DNA of 9,686 nucleotides from Thermoplasmata archaeon. GTDB taxonomy: Archaea > Thermoplasmatota > Thermoplasmata > Lutacidiplasmatales > UBA184. Below the pieces are notes generated by a model that had not been told where the DNA came from, did not search any database, and was given only the letters and a program-made list of their open reading frames with translations. Shown in pieces: positions 1 to 6,648 of this stretch (position 1 is its first letter; each line of letters begins with the position of its first letter). The stretch lies in NCBI GenBank assembly GCA_030039525.1, contig JASHVI010000094.1, positions 1 to 9,686 on the forward strand, given 5' to 3'. The translations under genes and the position numbers were made by a program.

Positions 1-334
1 TCTTCGGCGGGAAGGGCCGGCCCTCCCGCGCGCGAGTGACCACCTCCCGCTTCGAGATCGGCGGCCCGGGATCCCAGCGGTCGAGCTCGATCTCCGGGGC
101 GTCGTAGTCGACGACCCAGGCGGGGACCCGCGCGGCGCCGAGGCGACGGAGCGCCTCGACGCGGTGGTGCCCGTTGAGGATCACGAGGCTCCCCTCCGCG
201 ACGAGGATCGGCTCCTCGACGACCCCCTCCCGGGAGATCGAGGCCACCAGCTCGGCGAGGTCGGCGCCCCGGACCTCCTCGTGGACCTTCAGCTCCCCGA
301 TGGGGAGGAGCGCGAAGCGCGGCGTCGCGGTCAC
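1..334 (-). CDS. ParB/sulfiredoxin-fold protein, SerK-like (3' end outside window)
   Basis: The visible 111 residues form a ParB/Srx-fold domain. The start is GTG at 334-332, overlapping the TGA of the FAD-subunit gene by four bases (GTGA). The motif LNGHHRVEALRRLGAARVP (residues 53-71) is the ParB/Srx phosphate-binding signature. The rest resembles archaeal free L-serine kinase SerK more than chromosomal ParB: a KVHEE stretch near residues 16-20 parallels the KPHE of Thermococcus SerK that carries its catalytic glutamate, VVDYD follows the core, and a C-terminal FPPK (108-111) parallels FSPKTTRH at the SerK end. These comparisons are from memory. At about 115 residues it would be roughly half the length of SerK. 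The usual DGHHR aspartate is asparagine (N54), so kinase activity is uncertain. No DNA-binding domain is seen, so a partition role is unlikely. It is the last visible gene of the molybdenum-reductase operon, but its role there is unknown. Confidence 0.8.
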   Translation of the reverse strand, partial: MTATPRFALLPIGELKVHEEVRGADLAELVASISREGVVEEPILVAEGSLVILNGHHRVEALRRLGAARVPAWVVDYDAPEIELDRWDPGPPISKREVVTRAREGRPFPPK

Positions 335-1314
335 GCGGCCGCCCCGCCCGAGAGCGCCAGGAGGGCGCGCCGCACGAAGACCGCCGCCATCTTCTTCCGG
401 TAGTCCGGGGCGATCGCGGTGTTCCGGACCGGCCGGACCTTCGCCCGGATCCGCTCGCCGACCGCCCGCGCCGCCGCCTCGGTGAGCCGCTCGCCCGCGA
501 GGGCGGCGGTCTCCGACGGGTAGCTCGTCGGGTAGGTCTCGAGCCCGCCGATCGCGACCCGCGCCTCCGCGACCCGGTCGCCGTCGAAGCGGGCCGCGGC
601 CGCGACGCCCAGCTCCGGAAAGTCGAAGGAGGGGCGGAGCCGGAGCTTCCGGTACGTCGTCCGCCAGCTCCGGGCCCCGGGCGGAAGCCGGACGCCGCAG
701 AGGATCTCGCCGGGCCGCAGCTTCGTCCGGTGGATCCCGTCGCCGTGGGCGTCGTACATCTCGGCGAGGGGGATCTCGCGGCGCCCCTCCGGGCCGGCGA
801 GCTCGACCCGCGCGTCGAGCGTGAGGAAGACCGGCGCGAGGTCGCCGGAGAAGGTGGCGTAGCACTTCTCCTTCTGCGGCACGACGTGGCACCGGTCCCC
901 GTCGGCCTTCAGGCAGTAGCCGAGGCTGTGCCGCCAGAACTCGGACTGGTTGAAGAAGAAGCAGCGGGTCTCGAGGAGGAGGTTGCCCCCAACGGTGGCG
1001 CTCGCCCGCACGAGCGGCGTCGCGACCTCGCGGACCGCCTCGAGCAGCCCCGGGTAGGCCGCCGCCAGCGCCGCGTCGCCCTCGACCTCGGCGAGGCGGG
1101 TCATCGCCCCGATCCGCTCGACGCCGTGCTCCTCGAGCTCCCGGATCCCCTCGAGGGCGATCACGTGCGGCCGCAGGTTGAGGTGCATCTTGTAGTTCGG
1201 GAGGAGGTCGGTGCCGCCGGCGAGGAAGTCGAAGGCCCCCGCGTGCCGACGGGCCATCTCGACGGCCTCGTCGACCGTGGCCGGCCGGTGGAGCTCGAAC
1301 GGGTCGAGGTGCAT
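331..1314 (-). CDS. hcrB: FAD-binding medium subunit of a 4-hydroxybenzoyl-CoA reductase-type molybdenum enzyme
   Basis: This 327-residue protein belongs to the CoxM/XdhB FAD subunit family. AGGTDLLP (residues 32-39) and TVGGNLLL (107-114) are the two FAD pyrophosphate-binding loops. Directly after the second loop is an insertion with cysteines C118, C134, C142 and C151. The spacings of 16, 8 and 9 equal those of Thauera HcrB (C122, C138, C146, C155 as recalled), which bind the extra [4Fe-4S] cluster unique to 4-hydroxybenzoyl-CoA reductase. Flanking residues (WRHSLGYCLK, CHVV) and the later YRKLRLRPSFDFP also resemble HcrB. CO dehydrogenase and xanthine dehydrogenase subunits lack this loop. 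In the known enzyme the cluster and FAD relay electrons from ferredoxin toward the molybdenum site. The ATG is two bases after the large-subunit stop and the 3' end overlaps the SerK-like gene. Family is certain; the exact substrate is inferred. Confidence 0.93.
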   Translation of the reverse strand: MHLDPFELHRPATVDEAVEMARRHAGAFDFLAGGTDLLPNYKMHLNLRPHVIALEGIRELEEHGVERIGAMTRLAEVEGDAALAAAYPGLLEAVREVATPLVRASATVGGNLLLETRCFFFNQSEFWRHSLGYCLKADGDRCHVVPQKEKCYATFSGDLAPVFLTLDARVELAGPEGRREIPLAEMYDAHGDGIHRTKLRPGEILCGVRLPPGARSWRTTYRKLRLRPSFDFPELGVAAAARFDGDRVAEARVAIGGLETYPTSYPSETAALAGERLTEAAARAVGERIRAKVRPVRNTAIAPDYRKKMAAVFVRRALLALSGGAAA

Positions 1315-1316
1315 CC

Positions 1317-3647
1317 CTAGTGCCCCTTCCAGGCGCGGCCCTCGGCCTCGCGTCGCTCGATCCCCCGCAGGAGCTTGTCCGGGGTGAGCGGGAGCTCGAC
1401 GCACCGGACGCCAACGGCGTCGTAGATCGCGTTGCCCATCGCCGGGAGCGTGGCGATGAGCGGTCCCTCCCCGGCCTCCTTCGCGCCGAAGGGTCCCTCC
1501 GGATCGTCGTCGCCGACCAGCAGGATCTCGATCTCCGGCATCTGCTGGGGCATCGGGATCTTGTAGTCGAGGAGGGCCGGGTTCATCAGCCGGGCGCCCC
1601 GGTAGTCCATCGCCTCGCCCATGAACTGGCCGAGGCCCATGTGGATCGAGCCCTGGATCTGGCCCTCGACGGCGAGGCGGTTGAGCGGCCGGCCGCAGTC
1701 GAAGGCGGCCCACATCCGCTCCGGCCGGTAGACCCCGGTCTCGGGGTCGACCTCGACCTCGGCGACGTAGGCGGCGAAGGAGTACGCCGGCGCGGTGCCG
1801 GCCCGCGCGCCCTTGAACGTGCCCCCCATCGGGGGGGAGGAGTAGGCGCCGGTCGCGACGAGCGCCCCCTGGGTCTCCATCGCGGCGTGCAGCGCCTCGA
1901 GGTACGAGAGCCCGACCTCGGGTCGGTGCGCGACCTCGTAGCGCTCGGTCGCCACGCGCAGGCGCTCGACGGGGTGGCCGGTGACGCGGGAGGTCGCCTT
2001 CAAGAGCTGGTCGCGGAGGGACTCCGCGGCCTTCCGGGTCGCGTTCCCCATCATGAACGTCACCCGGCTCGAGTAGCTCCCGATGTCGACGGGGCTCACG
2101 TCGGTGTCGACCGGGATGACGTGGACCCGGTCCAGATCCACCCCGACGACCTCCGCCACGATCGCGGCCATCAGGGTGTTCGAGCCCTGACCGATGTCGG
2201 CCTGCATGCAGTGGACGGCGATCCCGCCGTCCATGTCGACCTTGAGGTGGACCGTGCACTGCGGCATCTTCGGCGTGAAGTGGATGGGACTGTTGGAGCC
2301 GGAGATGTAGAACCCGCACCCGAGGCCGATCCCGCGGCCGTACGGGAGCCGGCGGAACTTCCCGTCCCACCCGCTCGCCCGCCGCGCCTCGGAGAGGCAG
2401 CGCCGGAAGGAGGTCGAGGTGATCCGGAAGTCGTTGACCGTCGTGGAGTTCGGGGGGAGGGCGTTCCGGTCCCGCAGGTCGAACGGGTCGATCCCGAAGC
2501 GCTCGGCCGCGATGTCGATCGCGGTCTCGACGGAGTGGCGGATGTTCGTGCCCCCGTGCGCGCGCATCGCGCCGTTCGGGGGCTTGTTCGTGTAGACCCG
2601 GCGGCCCCGGTACCGGAAGTTCGGGACCTTGTACGGCCCCATCGAGAGGACCCCGTTGTAGTACGTCGTGACCGTGCCGAAGGAGGACCAGGCGCCCCCC
2701 TCGATCAGGGCGTCGATGTCGTACGCCCGGATGCGGCCCTCGGCGTCGAAGGCGATCCGGACGTCGTTCTCCGTCGGGTGGCGCCCGTGGTTGGTGTAGA
2801 AGGTCTCCTCCCGGTCGCAGAGGATCTTCACCGGCCGGCCGGTCTCCAGCGAGAGCGCCGCGCAGATCACCTCGTGCGGCAGCGGGTCGGACTTCCCCCC
2901 GAAGCCCCCGCCGACCTCCGGCTTCACGACGCGGATCCGGTGCATCGGGAGTCCGAGCACCTCGTGCAGCGTCCGGTGGAGGTAGTGCGGGACCTGCGTC
3001 GCGCTCCAGACCGTGAGCCGACCGTCGGGGGTCGCGTCGGCGAGCGTGACGAGCGGCTCGGTGAACCCGTGGTTCACCCCGGCGTAGCGTCCGTGGACGT
3101 GGACCCGCTCGGCCGCGCCCGCGAAGGCGGCCTCGACGTCGCCGAAGTGCTGGAGGACCTCCTTCTGGACGTTCGAGCCGTCCTTGACCCGAGCGTGGAT
3201 CGGCTCGGCGACCGGCACGAGGCCCCCGTGGGTGTCGGTGTACTCGGGCAGGAGGTCGTACTCGACCCGGATCGCGGCCAGCGCCCGCTCGGCGGTGAGC
3301 TCGTCGTCGGCGGCCACGGCGGCGACGATGTCGCCGATGTAGCGCGCCTTGCCGACGGCGAGGGCCGTCTCGTCGTGCGTGATCGGCAGGACCCCGAACG
3401 GGGTCGGGTACCGATCGCCCGTCAGCACCGCGTGGACCCCCGGCATCGCCCGGGCCGCCGAGACGTCGATCGACCGCAACCGGGCATGGGCGTGCGGGCT
3501 GCGGAGCAGCCGGCCGACGAGCATCCCGGGGCGCCGGAGGTCGTCGGTGTAGGTGGCCCGGCCCGAGACCTTGAGGGGCCCCTCGATGTACGGGATGCGC
3601 GAGCCGAGGAGCCGCGTCGGGGTGCGGACCGGCTCGGCGGAGCTCAC
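1317..3647 (-). CDS. hcrA: Molybdopterin-binding large subunit, HcrA-like (xanthine oxidase family)
   Basis: This 776-residue catalytic subunit holds the molybdenum cofactor. The start is GTG at 3647-3645, overlapping the small-subunit TGA (GTGA); longer upstream reading is a shadow of the small subunit. The N-terminal a/b hammerhead domain begins near residue 15 (IPYIEGPLKVSGRATYTDDL). Cofactor motifs follow: GGGFGGKSD near 244-252, GAMRAHGG near 358-365, ADIGQGSNT near 481-489, SYSSRVTFMMGNA further on, and GAKEAGEG near the end. In that last motif E727 matches the catalytic glutamate of the xanthine oxidase family (E726 of Thauera HcrA as recalled). The CoxL loop AYRCSFR of form I CO dehydrogenase is absent; the position reads PPNGAMRAHGG, close to PPCGAMRGHG of HcrA. 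Similarity to HcrA extends over the full length. The family reaction would be ferredoxin-driven reductive removal of the para-hydroxyl of 4-hydroxybenzoyl-CoA, but a related aromatic CoA-thioester cannot be excluded. Confidence 0.92.
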   Translation of the reverse strand: MSSAEPVRTPTRLLGSRIPYIEGPLKVSGRATYTDDLRRPGMLVGRLLRSPHAHARLRSIDVSAARAMPGVHAVLTGDRYPTPFGVLPITHDETALAVGKARYIGDIVAAVAADDELTAERALAAIRVEYDLLPEYTDTHGGLVPVAEPIHARVKDGSNVQKEVLQHFGDVEAAFAGAAERVHVHGRYAGVNHGFTEPLVTLADATPDGRLTVWSATQVPHYLHRTLHEVLGLPMHRIRVVKPEVGGGFGGKSDPLPHEVICAALSLETGRPVKILCDREETFYTNHGRHPTENDVRIAFDAEGRIRAYDIDALIEGGAWSSFGTVTTYYNGVLSMGPYKVPNFRYRGRRVYTNKPPNGAMRAHGGTNIRHSVETAIDIAAERFGIDPFDLRDRNALPPNSTTVNDFRITSTSFRRCLSEARRASGWDGKFRRLPYGRGIGLGCGFYISGSNSPIHFTPKMPQCTVHLKVDMDGGIAVHCMQADIGQGSNTLMAAIVAEVVGVDLDRVHVIPVDTDVSPVDIGSYSSRVTFMMGNATRKAAESLRDQLLKATSRVTGHPVERLRVATERYEVAHRPEVGLSYLEALHAAMETQGALVATGAYSSPPMGGTFKGARAGTAPAYSFAAYVAEVEVDPETGVYRPERMWAAFDCGRPLNRLAVEGQIQGSIHMGLGQFMGEAMDYRGARLMNPALLDYKIPMPQQMPEIEILLVGDDDPEGPFGAKEAGEGPLIATLPAMGNAIYDAVGVRCVELPLTPDKLLRGIERREAEGRAWKGH

Positions 3648-4111
3648 CGGCCCTCCGCGGTGGCGAGGATCGCCTCGACGATCTTCGTGTAGCCCGTGCA
3701 CCGGCAGAGGTTGCCCGCGACCGCGCGCTCGACCTCCGCGCGGCTCGGGCGCGGGTGGTCCCGCAGGAGCGCCGTCGCGGCGATGACGAACCCCGGCGTG
3801 CAGAATCCGCACTGGGTCGCCCCGTGCTCGACGAAGGCCCGCTGCAGCGGGGAGAGCCCCTGCGGGGGGGAGACCCCCTCGATCGTCGTCACCTCGCGGC
3901 CCTCCGCGAGGCGGGCGAGCGTGAGGCAGGAGAGGGTCGGGCGGCCGTCGATCAGGACCGCGCAGCACCCGCAGGTCCCGAGGTCGCAGCCGCGCTTCGT
4001 CCCGGTGAGCTCGAGGTCCTCGCGGAGCAGGTCGAGGAGGATCCGCTCCGGCGGGCAGGGGATCTCGCGCGGGTGCCCGTTGACCCGGAACCTAAGCGGC
4101 GTCCACGCCAT
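3644..4111 (-). CDS. hcrC: [2Fe-2S] small subunit, HcrC-like
   Basis: This 155-residue protein has the two-cluster layout of xanthine oxidase-family small subunits. The plant-type ferredoxin cluster is bound by C42, C47, C50 and C62. The second, in the C-terminal helical domain, is bound by C101, C104, C136 and C138 within QCGFCTPG and NLCRCTGY. Q100 is the conserved glutamine near the molybdopterin. Length matches HcrC, CoxS and XdhC-type iron-sulfur subunits. The subunit passes electrons between the FAD/[4Fe-4S] subunit and the molybdenum site. The first cluster loop reads GTCGCCAV, with a cysteine (C49) where alanine is usual (GECGACTV). The ATG lies 20 bases inside the xdhC-like gene, and its TGA overlaps the GTG of the large subunit, so translation is probably coupled. 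The subunit alone does not tell HCR from CODH; that comes from the neighbours. Confidence 0.94.
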   Translation of the reverse strand: MAWTPLRFRVNGHPREIPCPPERILLDLLREDLELTGTKRGCDLGTCGCCAVLIDGRPTLSCLTLARLAEGREVTTIEGVSPPQGLSPLQRAFVEHGATQCGFCTPGFVIAATALLRDHPRPSRAEVERAVAGNLCRCTGYTKIVEAILATAEGR

Positions 4112-4931
4112 GGGAGGCGACCACCCCCGCCGGTCCGACGCTGGCGTCGGTCTCTCGGTCGGCGTGCTCGTCGCGCACGATCTCGGCGACGATGCTCACC
4201 GCGATCTCCGCGGGGCTCTCCGCGCCGATCGCGATCCCGATCGGCGACCGGATCCGGGCGAGGCCCTCGTCCGGGATCCCGGCCCGCCGCAGGTCCGCGA
4301 ACATGTGCTCGCGCTTCGATCGGCTCGCGATGAGCCCGATCGCGCCGGGGAACCGGTCGACGGAGCGGCGCAGCACCTCGAGATCCTTCGCCGCGTCGTA
4401 GCCGAGGACGTAGAGGTGCGTGAACTCGGTCGGCGTAAGCCGCTCCCAAAGGGTCTCCGGAGCGGCGACGACGCGTCGGAGCGCGTGGGGGAACTTCTCC
4501 GGCGCGACGTACTCCGGCCGGTCGTCCGCGATCGAGTAGTCGTACTCGAGCGTCGGCAGGAGCCGCGCGAGCGCCTGGGCGACGTGCCCGCCGCCCCAGA
4601 GCAGCAGGTGCGGCGTCGCGGGAACGTACTCGAGGGCGACGTCGACCGAGCCCCCGCAGAGGCTCGGCATCCCCCCTTCCCGCCACTTCTGCAGGTCGAA
4701 GTGGTGGAGGTCACCGCGCCGCTCCCGGAGCGCGTCGCGGGCCAGCTCCTTCACCCGCTCCTCGAGGGCGGCCCCTCCGACCGTCCCGACGGTCGACCCG
4801 TCGTCGCGCACGATCATCGTCGCCCCCGCCTTCCCCGGGACCGAGCCGACGGCCCGGACCACGGTGGCCCGGACGAAGGGCCGGCGGCCCTCGAGCAATC
4901 GGACGCTCTCGCGGGCGACCTCGCGGTTCAA
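4092..4931 (-). CDS. xdhC: XdhC/CoxI-family molybdenum cofactor maturation protein
   Basis: The protein has about 279 residues and the usual two-part XdhC/CoxI layout. The N-terminal XdhC_CoxI domain contains GSVPGKAGATMIV (about residues 31-43) followed by TVGTVGGAALEERV. The C-terminal Rossmann-type domain starts at HLLLWGGGHVAQALARLL and ends with the SPIGIAIGAESPAEIAVSIVAEIV signature. Family members bind the molybdenum cofactor, protect it, help fit the terminal sulfido ligand and deliver it to the apo-enzyme; they are not enzyme subunits. The start is chosen as TTG at 4931-4929, whose last bases form the TGA of the upstream mocA-like gene (TTGA). This copies the GTGA junctions elsewhere in the operon, and there is no ATG or GTG in frame nearby. 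A second TTG eleven codons on is possible. The 3' end runs 20 bases past the start of the small-subunit gene. Confidence 0.88.
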   Translation of the reverse strand: MNREVARESVRLLEGRRPFVRATVVRAVGSVPGKAGATMIVRDDGSTVGTVGGAALEERVKELARDALRERRGDLHHFDLQKWREGGMPSLCGGSVDVALEYVPATPHLLLWGGGHVAQALARLLPTLEYDYSIADDRPEYVAPEKFPHALRRVVAAPETLWERLTPTEFTHLYVLGYDAAKDLEVLRRSVDRFPGAIGLIASRSKREHMFADLRRAGIPDEGLARIRSPIGIAIGAESPAEIAVSIVAEIVRDEHADRETDASVGPAGVVASHGVDAA

Positions 4932-5566
4932 CGGATCGACTCCCGGGCCCGCCAGGCCCGTTCCGCGGCGCCGAACTCCTCGGGATAATTGGTGTTGTCG
5001 ATGACGCCGGGGTCGTCGACCGGGATCCGATGCTCCCCGAGGCCCCGCCGGAACGGCGCGTCGCGGAGCGGCGTGTCGACGGGCAACCGGAGCGCGAGGG
5101 CGACGCCGGCGGAGGTGAGGACGATCGGGTGGCCCCCGAGCCCGTTCAGGGTCGGGGTCACCCAGACGGCGAGCGACTCCCGTCCGGCCCGGCGGATGAG
5201 GTGCGCGACGGTGTCGGTACGAACGAAGGGCACGTCGACCGGCCAGACCACGGCCGCCGAGCCCCGCGGGACCTGCTCGAGCCCGGCGCGCAGGCTGCCG
5301 GTGCGCCCGGCCCCCCATTCCGGGTGGACCACGAGGCGGTCGATGCCGGCGGCCCCGCCGAGACGCTCGGCGACCTCCGGGCTCCCGACGACGGCGACGA
5401 CCGGATCGCATCCGGCGGAGCGGGCCGTCGACGCCACGTGCTCGAGCGCGGGGCGGCCGTCGATCGGGGCGAGGGACTTCGGTCCTCGCAGCCCCCACCG
5501 GGCCGAGGCCCCCGCGGCGAGCACGACCGCCGCGACCCCCGGCCGGCCTCCGCCCGCCGCCTCCAT
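4928..5566 (-). CDS. mocA: MocA-type molybdenum cofactor cytidylyltransferase
   Basis: This 212-residue protein is a MobA-like NTP transferase. VVLAAGASARWG (residues 14-25) followed by GPKSL (28-32) is the nucleotide-binding signature LAAGxSxRxG...K. WPVDVPF (108-114) carries the metal-binding aspartate, and NGLGGHPIVL (141-150) has the GHP motif typical of MocA rather than MobA. MocA adds CMP to molybdopterin, making the cytosine dinucleotide (MCD) form used by xanthine oxidase-family enzymes including 4-hydroxybenzoyl-CoA reductase. This fits its place as first gene of an operon that then encodes the insertion factor and the three subunits. The ATG at 5566-5564 is the first in frame after a TATA box about 40 bases upstream. 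CTP specificity is inferred from motif and context. A related role such as MobA (GTP) or another small nucleotidyltransferase is less likely. Confidence 0.85.
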   Translation of the reverse strand: MEAAGGGRPGVAAVVLAAGASARWGLRGPKSLAPIDGRPALEHVASTARSAGCDPVVAVVGSPEVAERLGGAAGIDRLVVHPEWGAGRTGSLRAGLEQVPRGSAAVVWPVDVPFVRTDTVAHLIRRAGRESLAVWVTPTLNGLGGHPIVLTSAGVALALRLPVDTPLRDAPFRRGLGEHRIPVDDPGVIDNTNYPEEFGAAERAWRARESIR

Positions 5567-5604
5567 CCGTTCCGCCCTCTCTCTCCCGTAAATCCGCGCT
5601 TGCC

Positions 5605-5612
5605 TTTAAATA
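5605..5612. promoter_or_regulatory. Shared TATA box between divergent reductase and ribosomal operons
   Basis: TTTAAATA on the plus strand reads TATTTAAA on the minus strand and is the best AT-rich block in this 71-base spacer of a very GC-rich window. Counting about 26 bases from its centre puts plus-strand initiation near 5635, just before the S19e ATG at 5638. Minus-strand initiation falls near 5581, some 15 bases before the mocA-like ATG. No clear BRE is seen on either side. A second, weaker candidate for the minus strand (GATTTACG, about 5587-5594) would give a leaderless mocA transcript. Whether one or both strands use the 5605 box cannot be told from sequence. Confidence 0.6.
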
Positions 5613-5637
5613 GCGGTGCCTTGTGGGCGCGACGCTC

Positions 5638-6093
5638 ATGGTCGAGCCGAACGACGTCCCGCCGGCCCTCCTCCTCCCGAAGCTCGCGGAGGACCTGCGG
5701 CGGCGGGAGGCGATCCGCCCGCCGGCATGGGCGGCCTTCGTCCGGACCGGCGTCCACGCCCAGCAGGCGCCGATGCAGCCCGATTGGTGGTACCTCCGCA
5801 GCGCCTCGGTCCTCCGGAAGGTCTACCTGAAGGGGCACGTCGGGGGCACCCGGCTCGCCTCGGAGTACGGCGGGAAGCGGGACCGGGGCTCCGCGCCGTA
5901 CCACGCCCGCAGCGGTTCCCGGTCGATCGCCCGGGAGATCCTCCAGCAGCTCGAGCGGGCCGGCCTCCTCGAGTCGAAGAAGGCCCTCGGCCGCCGGGTC
6001 TCCCCCGCCGGATCCAAGCTCCTCGCCGCCGCCTGCCGGGAGGTCCTGAAGGGCCTCGCGGAGAAGGAGCCGGCGCTCGCGAAGTACCAGTAG
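5638..6093 (+). CDS. rps19e: 30S ribosomal protein S19e
   Basis: This 151-residue protein matches archaeal/eukaryotic S19e throughout. It has PPAWAAFVRTGVH (about residues 28-40), DWWYLRSASVLRKVY in the middle, YGGKRDRG, and a C-terminal ILQQLERAGLLE winged-helix segment ending in GRRVSPAGSKLL. S19e is a small-subunit head protein needed for 30S maturation and has no bacterial homologue. An in-frame GTG exists at 5623, but the TATA box at 5605 predicts transcription starting near 5635, so ATG 5638 is preferred, giving an almost leaderless mRNA. It heads a plus-strand cluster of five translation-related genes with gaps of 11-24 bases. Confidence 0.96.
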   Translation: MVEPNDVPPALLLPKLAEDLRRREAIRPPAWAAFVRTGVHAQQAPMQPDWWYLRSASVLRKVYLKGHVGGTRLASEYGGKRDRGSAPYHARSGSRSIAREILQQLERAGLLESKKALGRRVSPAGSKLLAAACREVLKGLAEKEPALAKYQ

Positions 6094-6107
6094 GCGAACG
6101 GTGCCCG

Positions 6108-6461
6108 ATGGCGTACGACGCGTCCGATCCGGAGCTCGCCGAGCTTCGACGTCGCCGGCTGCAGCAGCTGCAGGAGATGCAGTCCCAGGCGGTCGGCGGG
6201 GCGGCGATGCCGGATCCCGAGATGGAGCGGCGCGCCGCCGAGCGGGCGGAGCTCCTCCGGCGCGTCCTCACCCCGGAGGCCCGGGAGCGGCTCGGCCGGA
6301 TCCGGCTCGCGAAGCCCGAGGTCGCCCAGGCCGTCGAGCAGCAGGTCCTCGCGCTGGCCGCGAGCGGGCGGCTCGCGCGCGCGATCGACGACGTCTCGCT
6401 CCGGTCGCTCCTCGAGCGGCTCATGCCGGAGCGACGCGAAACGCACATCACCCGTCGCTAG
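6108..6461 (+). CDS. PDCD5/TFAR19-family DNA-binding protein
   Basis: This 117-residue protein is the archaeal member of the PDCD5 (TFAR19) family. It has an N-terminal charged helix rich in arginine and glutamine (LRRRRLQQLQEMQSQ), then a compact helical core with LTPEARERLGRIRLAKPEVA and LARAIDDVSLRSLLERL, and the basic C-terminal tail ETHITRR, corresponding to the family's usual KITRR-like end. Archaeal homologues are small helical DNA-binding proteins of unclear cellular role. In many archaea the gene sits next to S19e and L39e, as here: it starts 14 bases after the S19e stop and ends 16 bases before L39e. ATG 6108 is chosen because upstream in-frame sequence is the S19e shadow. Confidence 0.93.
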   Translation: MAYDASDPELAELRRRRLQQLQEMQSQAVGGAAMPDPEMERRAAERAELLRRVLTPEARERLGRIRLAKPEVAQAVEQQVLALAASGRLARAIDDVSLRSLLERLMPERRETHITRR

Positions 6462-6465
6462 GTTA

Positions 6466-6473
6466 GGGGGAGG
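6466..6473 (+). promoter_or_regulatory. Ribosome-binding site of rpl39e
   Basis: GGGGGAGG lies four bases before the ATG at 6478 and is complementary to the pyrimidine-rich 3' end expected for archaeal 16S rRNA. It supports internal translation initiation of this very short gene, which lies within an operon and so cannot be leaderless. Confidence 0.6.
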
Positions 6474-6477
6474 AACG

Positions 6478-6636
6478 ATGGCGAACCGACGCAAGAGCCT
6501 CGCGCGGAAGATCCGGCTCATCCGGGCCGTCCGGTCGAACCGAAGGGTCCCGGCCTGGGTGATGCAGCGGACGAGCCGTCGCGTCTCGCGGCACCCGAAG
6601 CGCCGGACGTGGAAGCGGGGCCACCTCCACCGGTAG
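6478..6636 (+). CDS. rpl39e: 50S ribosomal protein L39e
   Basis: This gene has only 52 codons but is clearly real. The product begins MANRRKSLARKIRLIRAVRS, followed by NRRVPAWVMQRTSRRV and HPKRRTWKRGHLHR. The NRRVPAWV and HPKRR..W blocks are diagnostic of L39e, a small basic protein that lines the exit tunnel of archaeal and eukaryotic ribosomes. About two fifths of the residues are Arg or Lys. It sits 16 bases after the PDCD5-like gene and 12 bases before rpl31e; an L39e-L31e pair followed by aIF6 is a common archaeal order. A purine-rich ribosome-binding site at 6466-6473 fixes the start. Confidence 0.96.
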   Translation: MANRRKSLARKIRLIRAVRSNRRVPAWVMQRTSRRVSRHPKRRTWKRGHLHR

Positions 6637-6648
6637 GGAAGAGGGACG

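Noticed and set aside
1..334. Chromosome-partition ParB
   Set aside because: The gene appears to end shortly after residue 111, with a SerK-like FPPK tail and no room in the visible part for the helix-turn-helix domain, and no parA is adjacent.
1317..3647. Large subunit as aerobic CO dehydrogenase CoxL
   Set aside because: The form I CoxL loop AYRCSFR is missing, the sequence follows HcrA blocks instead, and the partner medium subunit has the HCR-type four-cysteine insertion.
1320..3692. 790-codon open frame on the plus strand opposite the large subunit
   Set aside because: It is the antisense shadow of a GC-rich gene: composition is dominated by Arg, Asp, Val and Gly, with no recognisable motif, while the minus frame is a clear enzyme subunit.
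4092..5639. A 515-residue fusion of MocA-like and XdhC-like proteins in one frame
   Set aside because: Only the last 279 residues are XdhC-like. The upstream part of that frame is Arg/Gly/Pro-rich shadow of the mocA gene, which is intact in its own frame.
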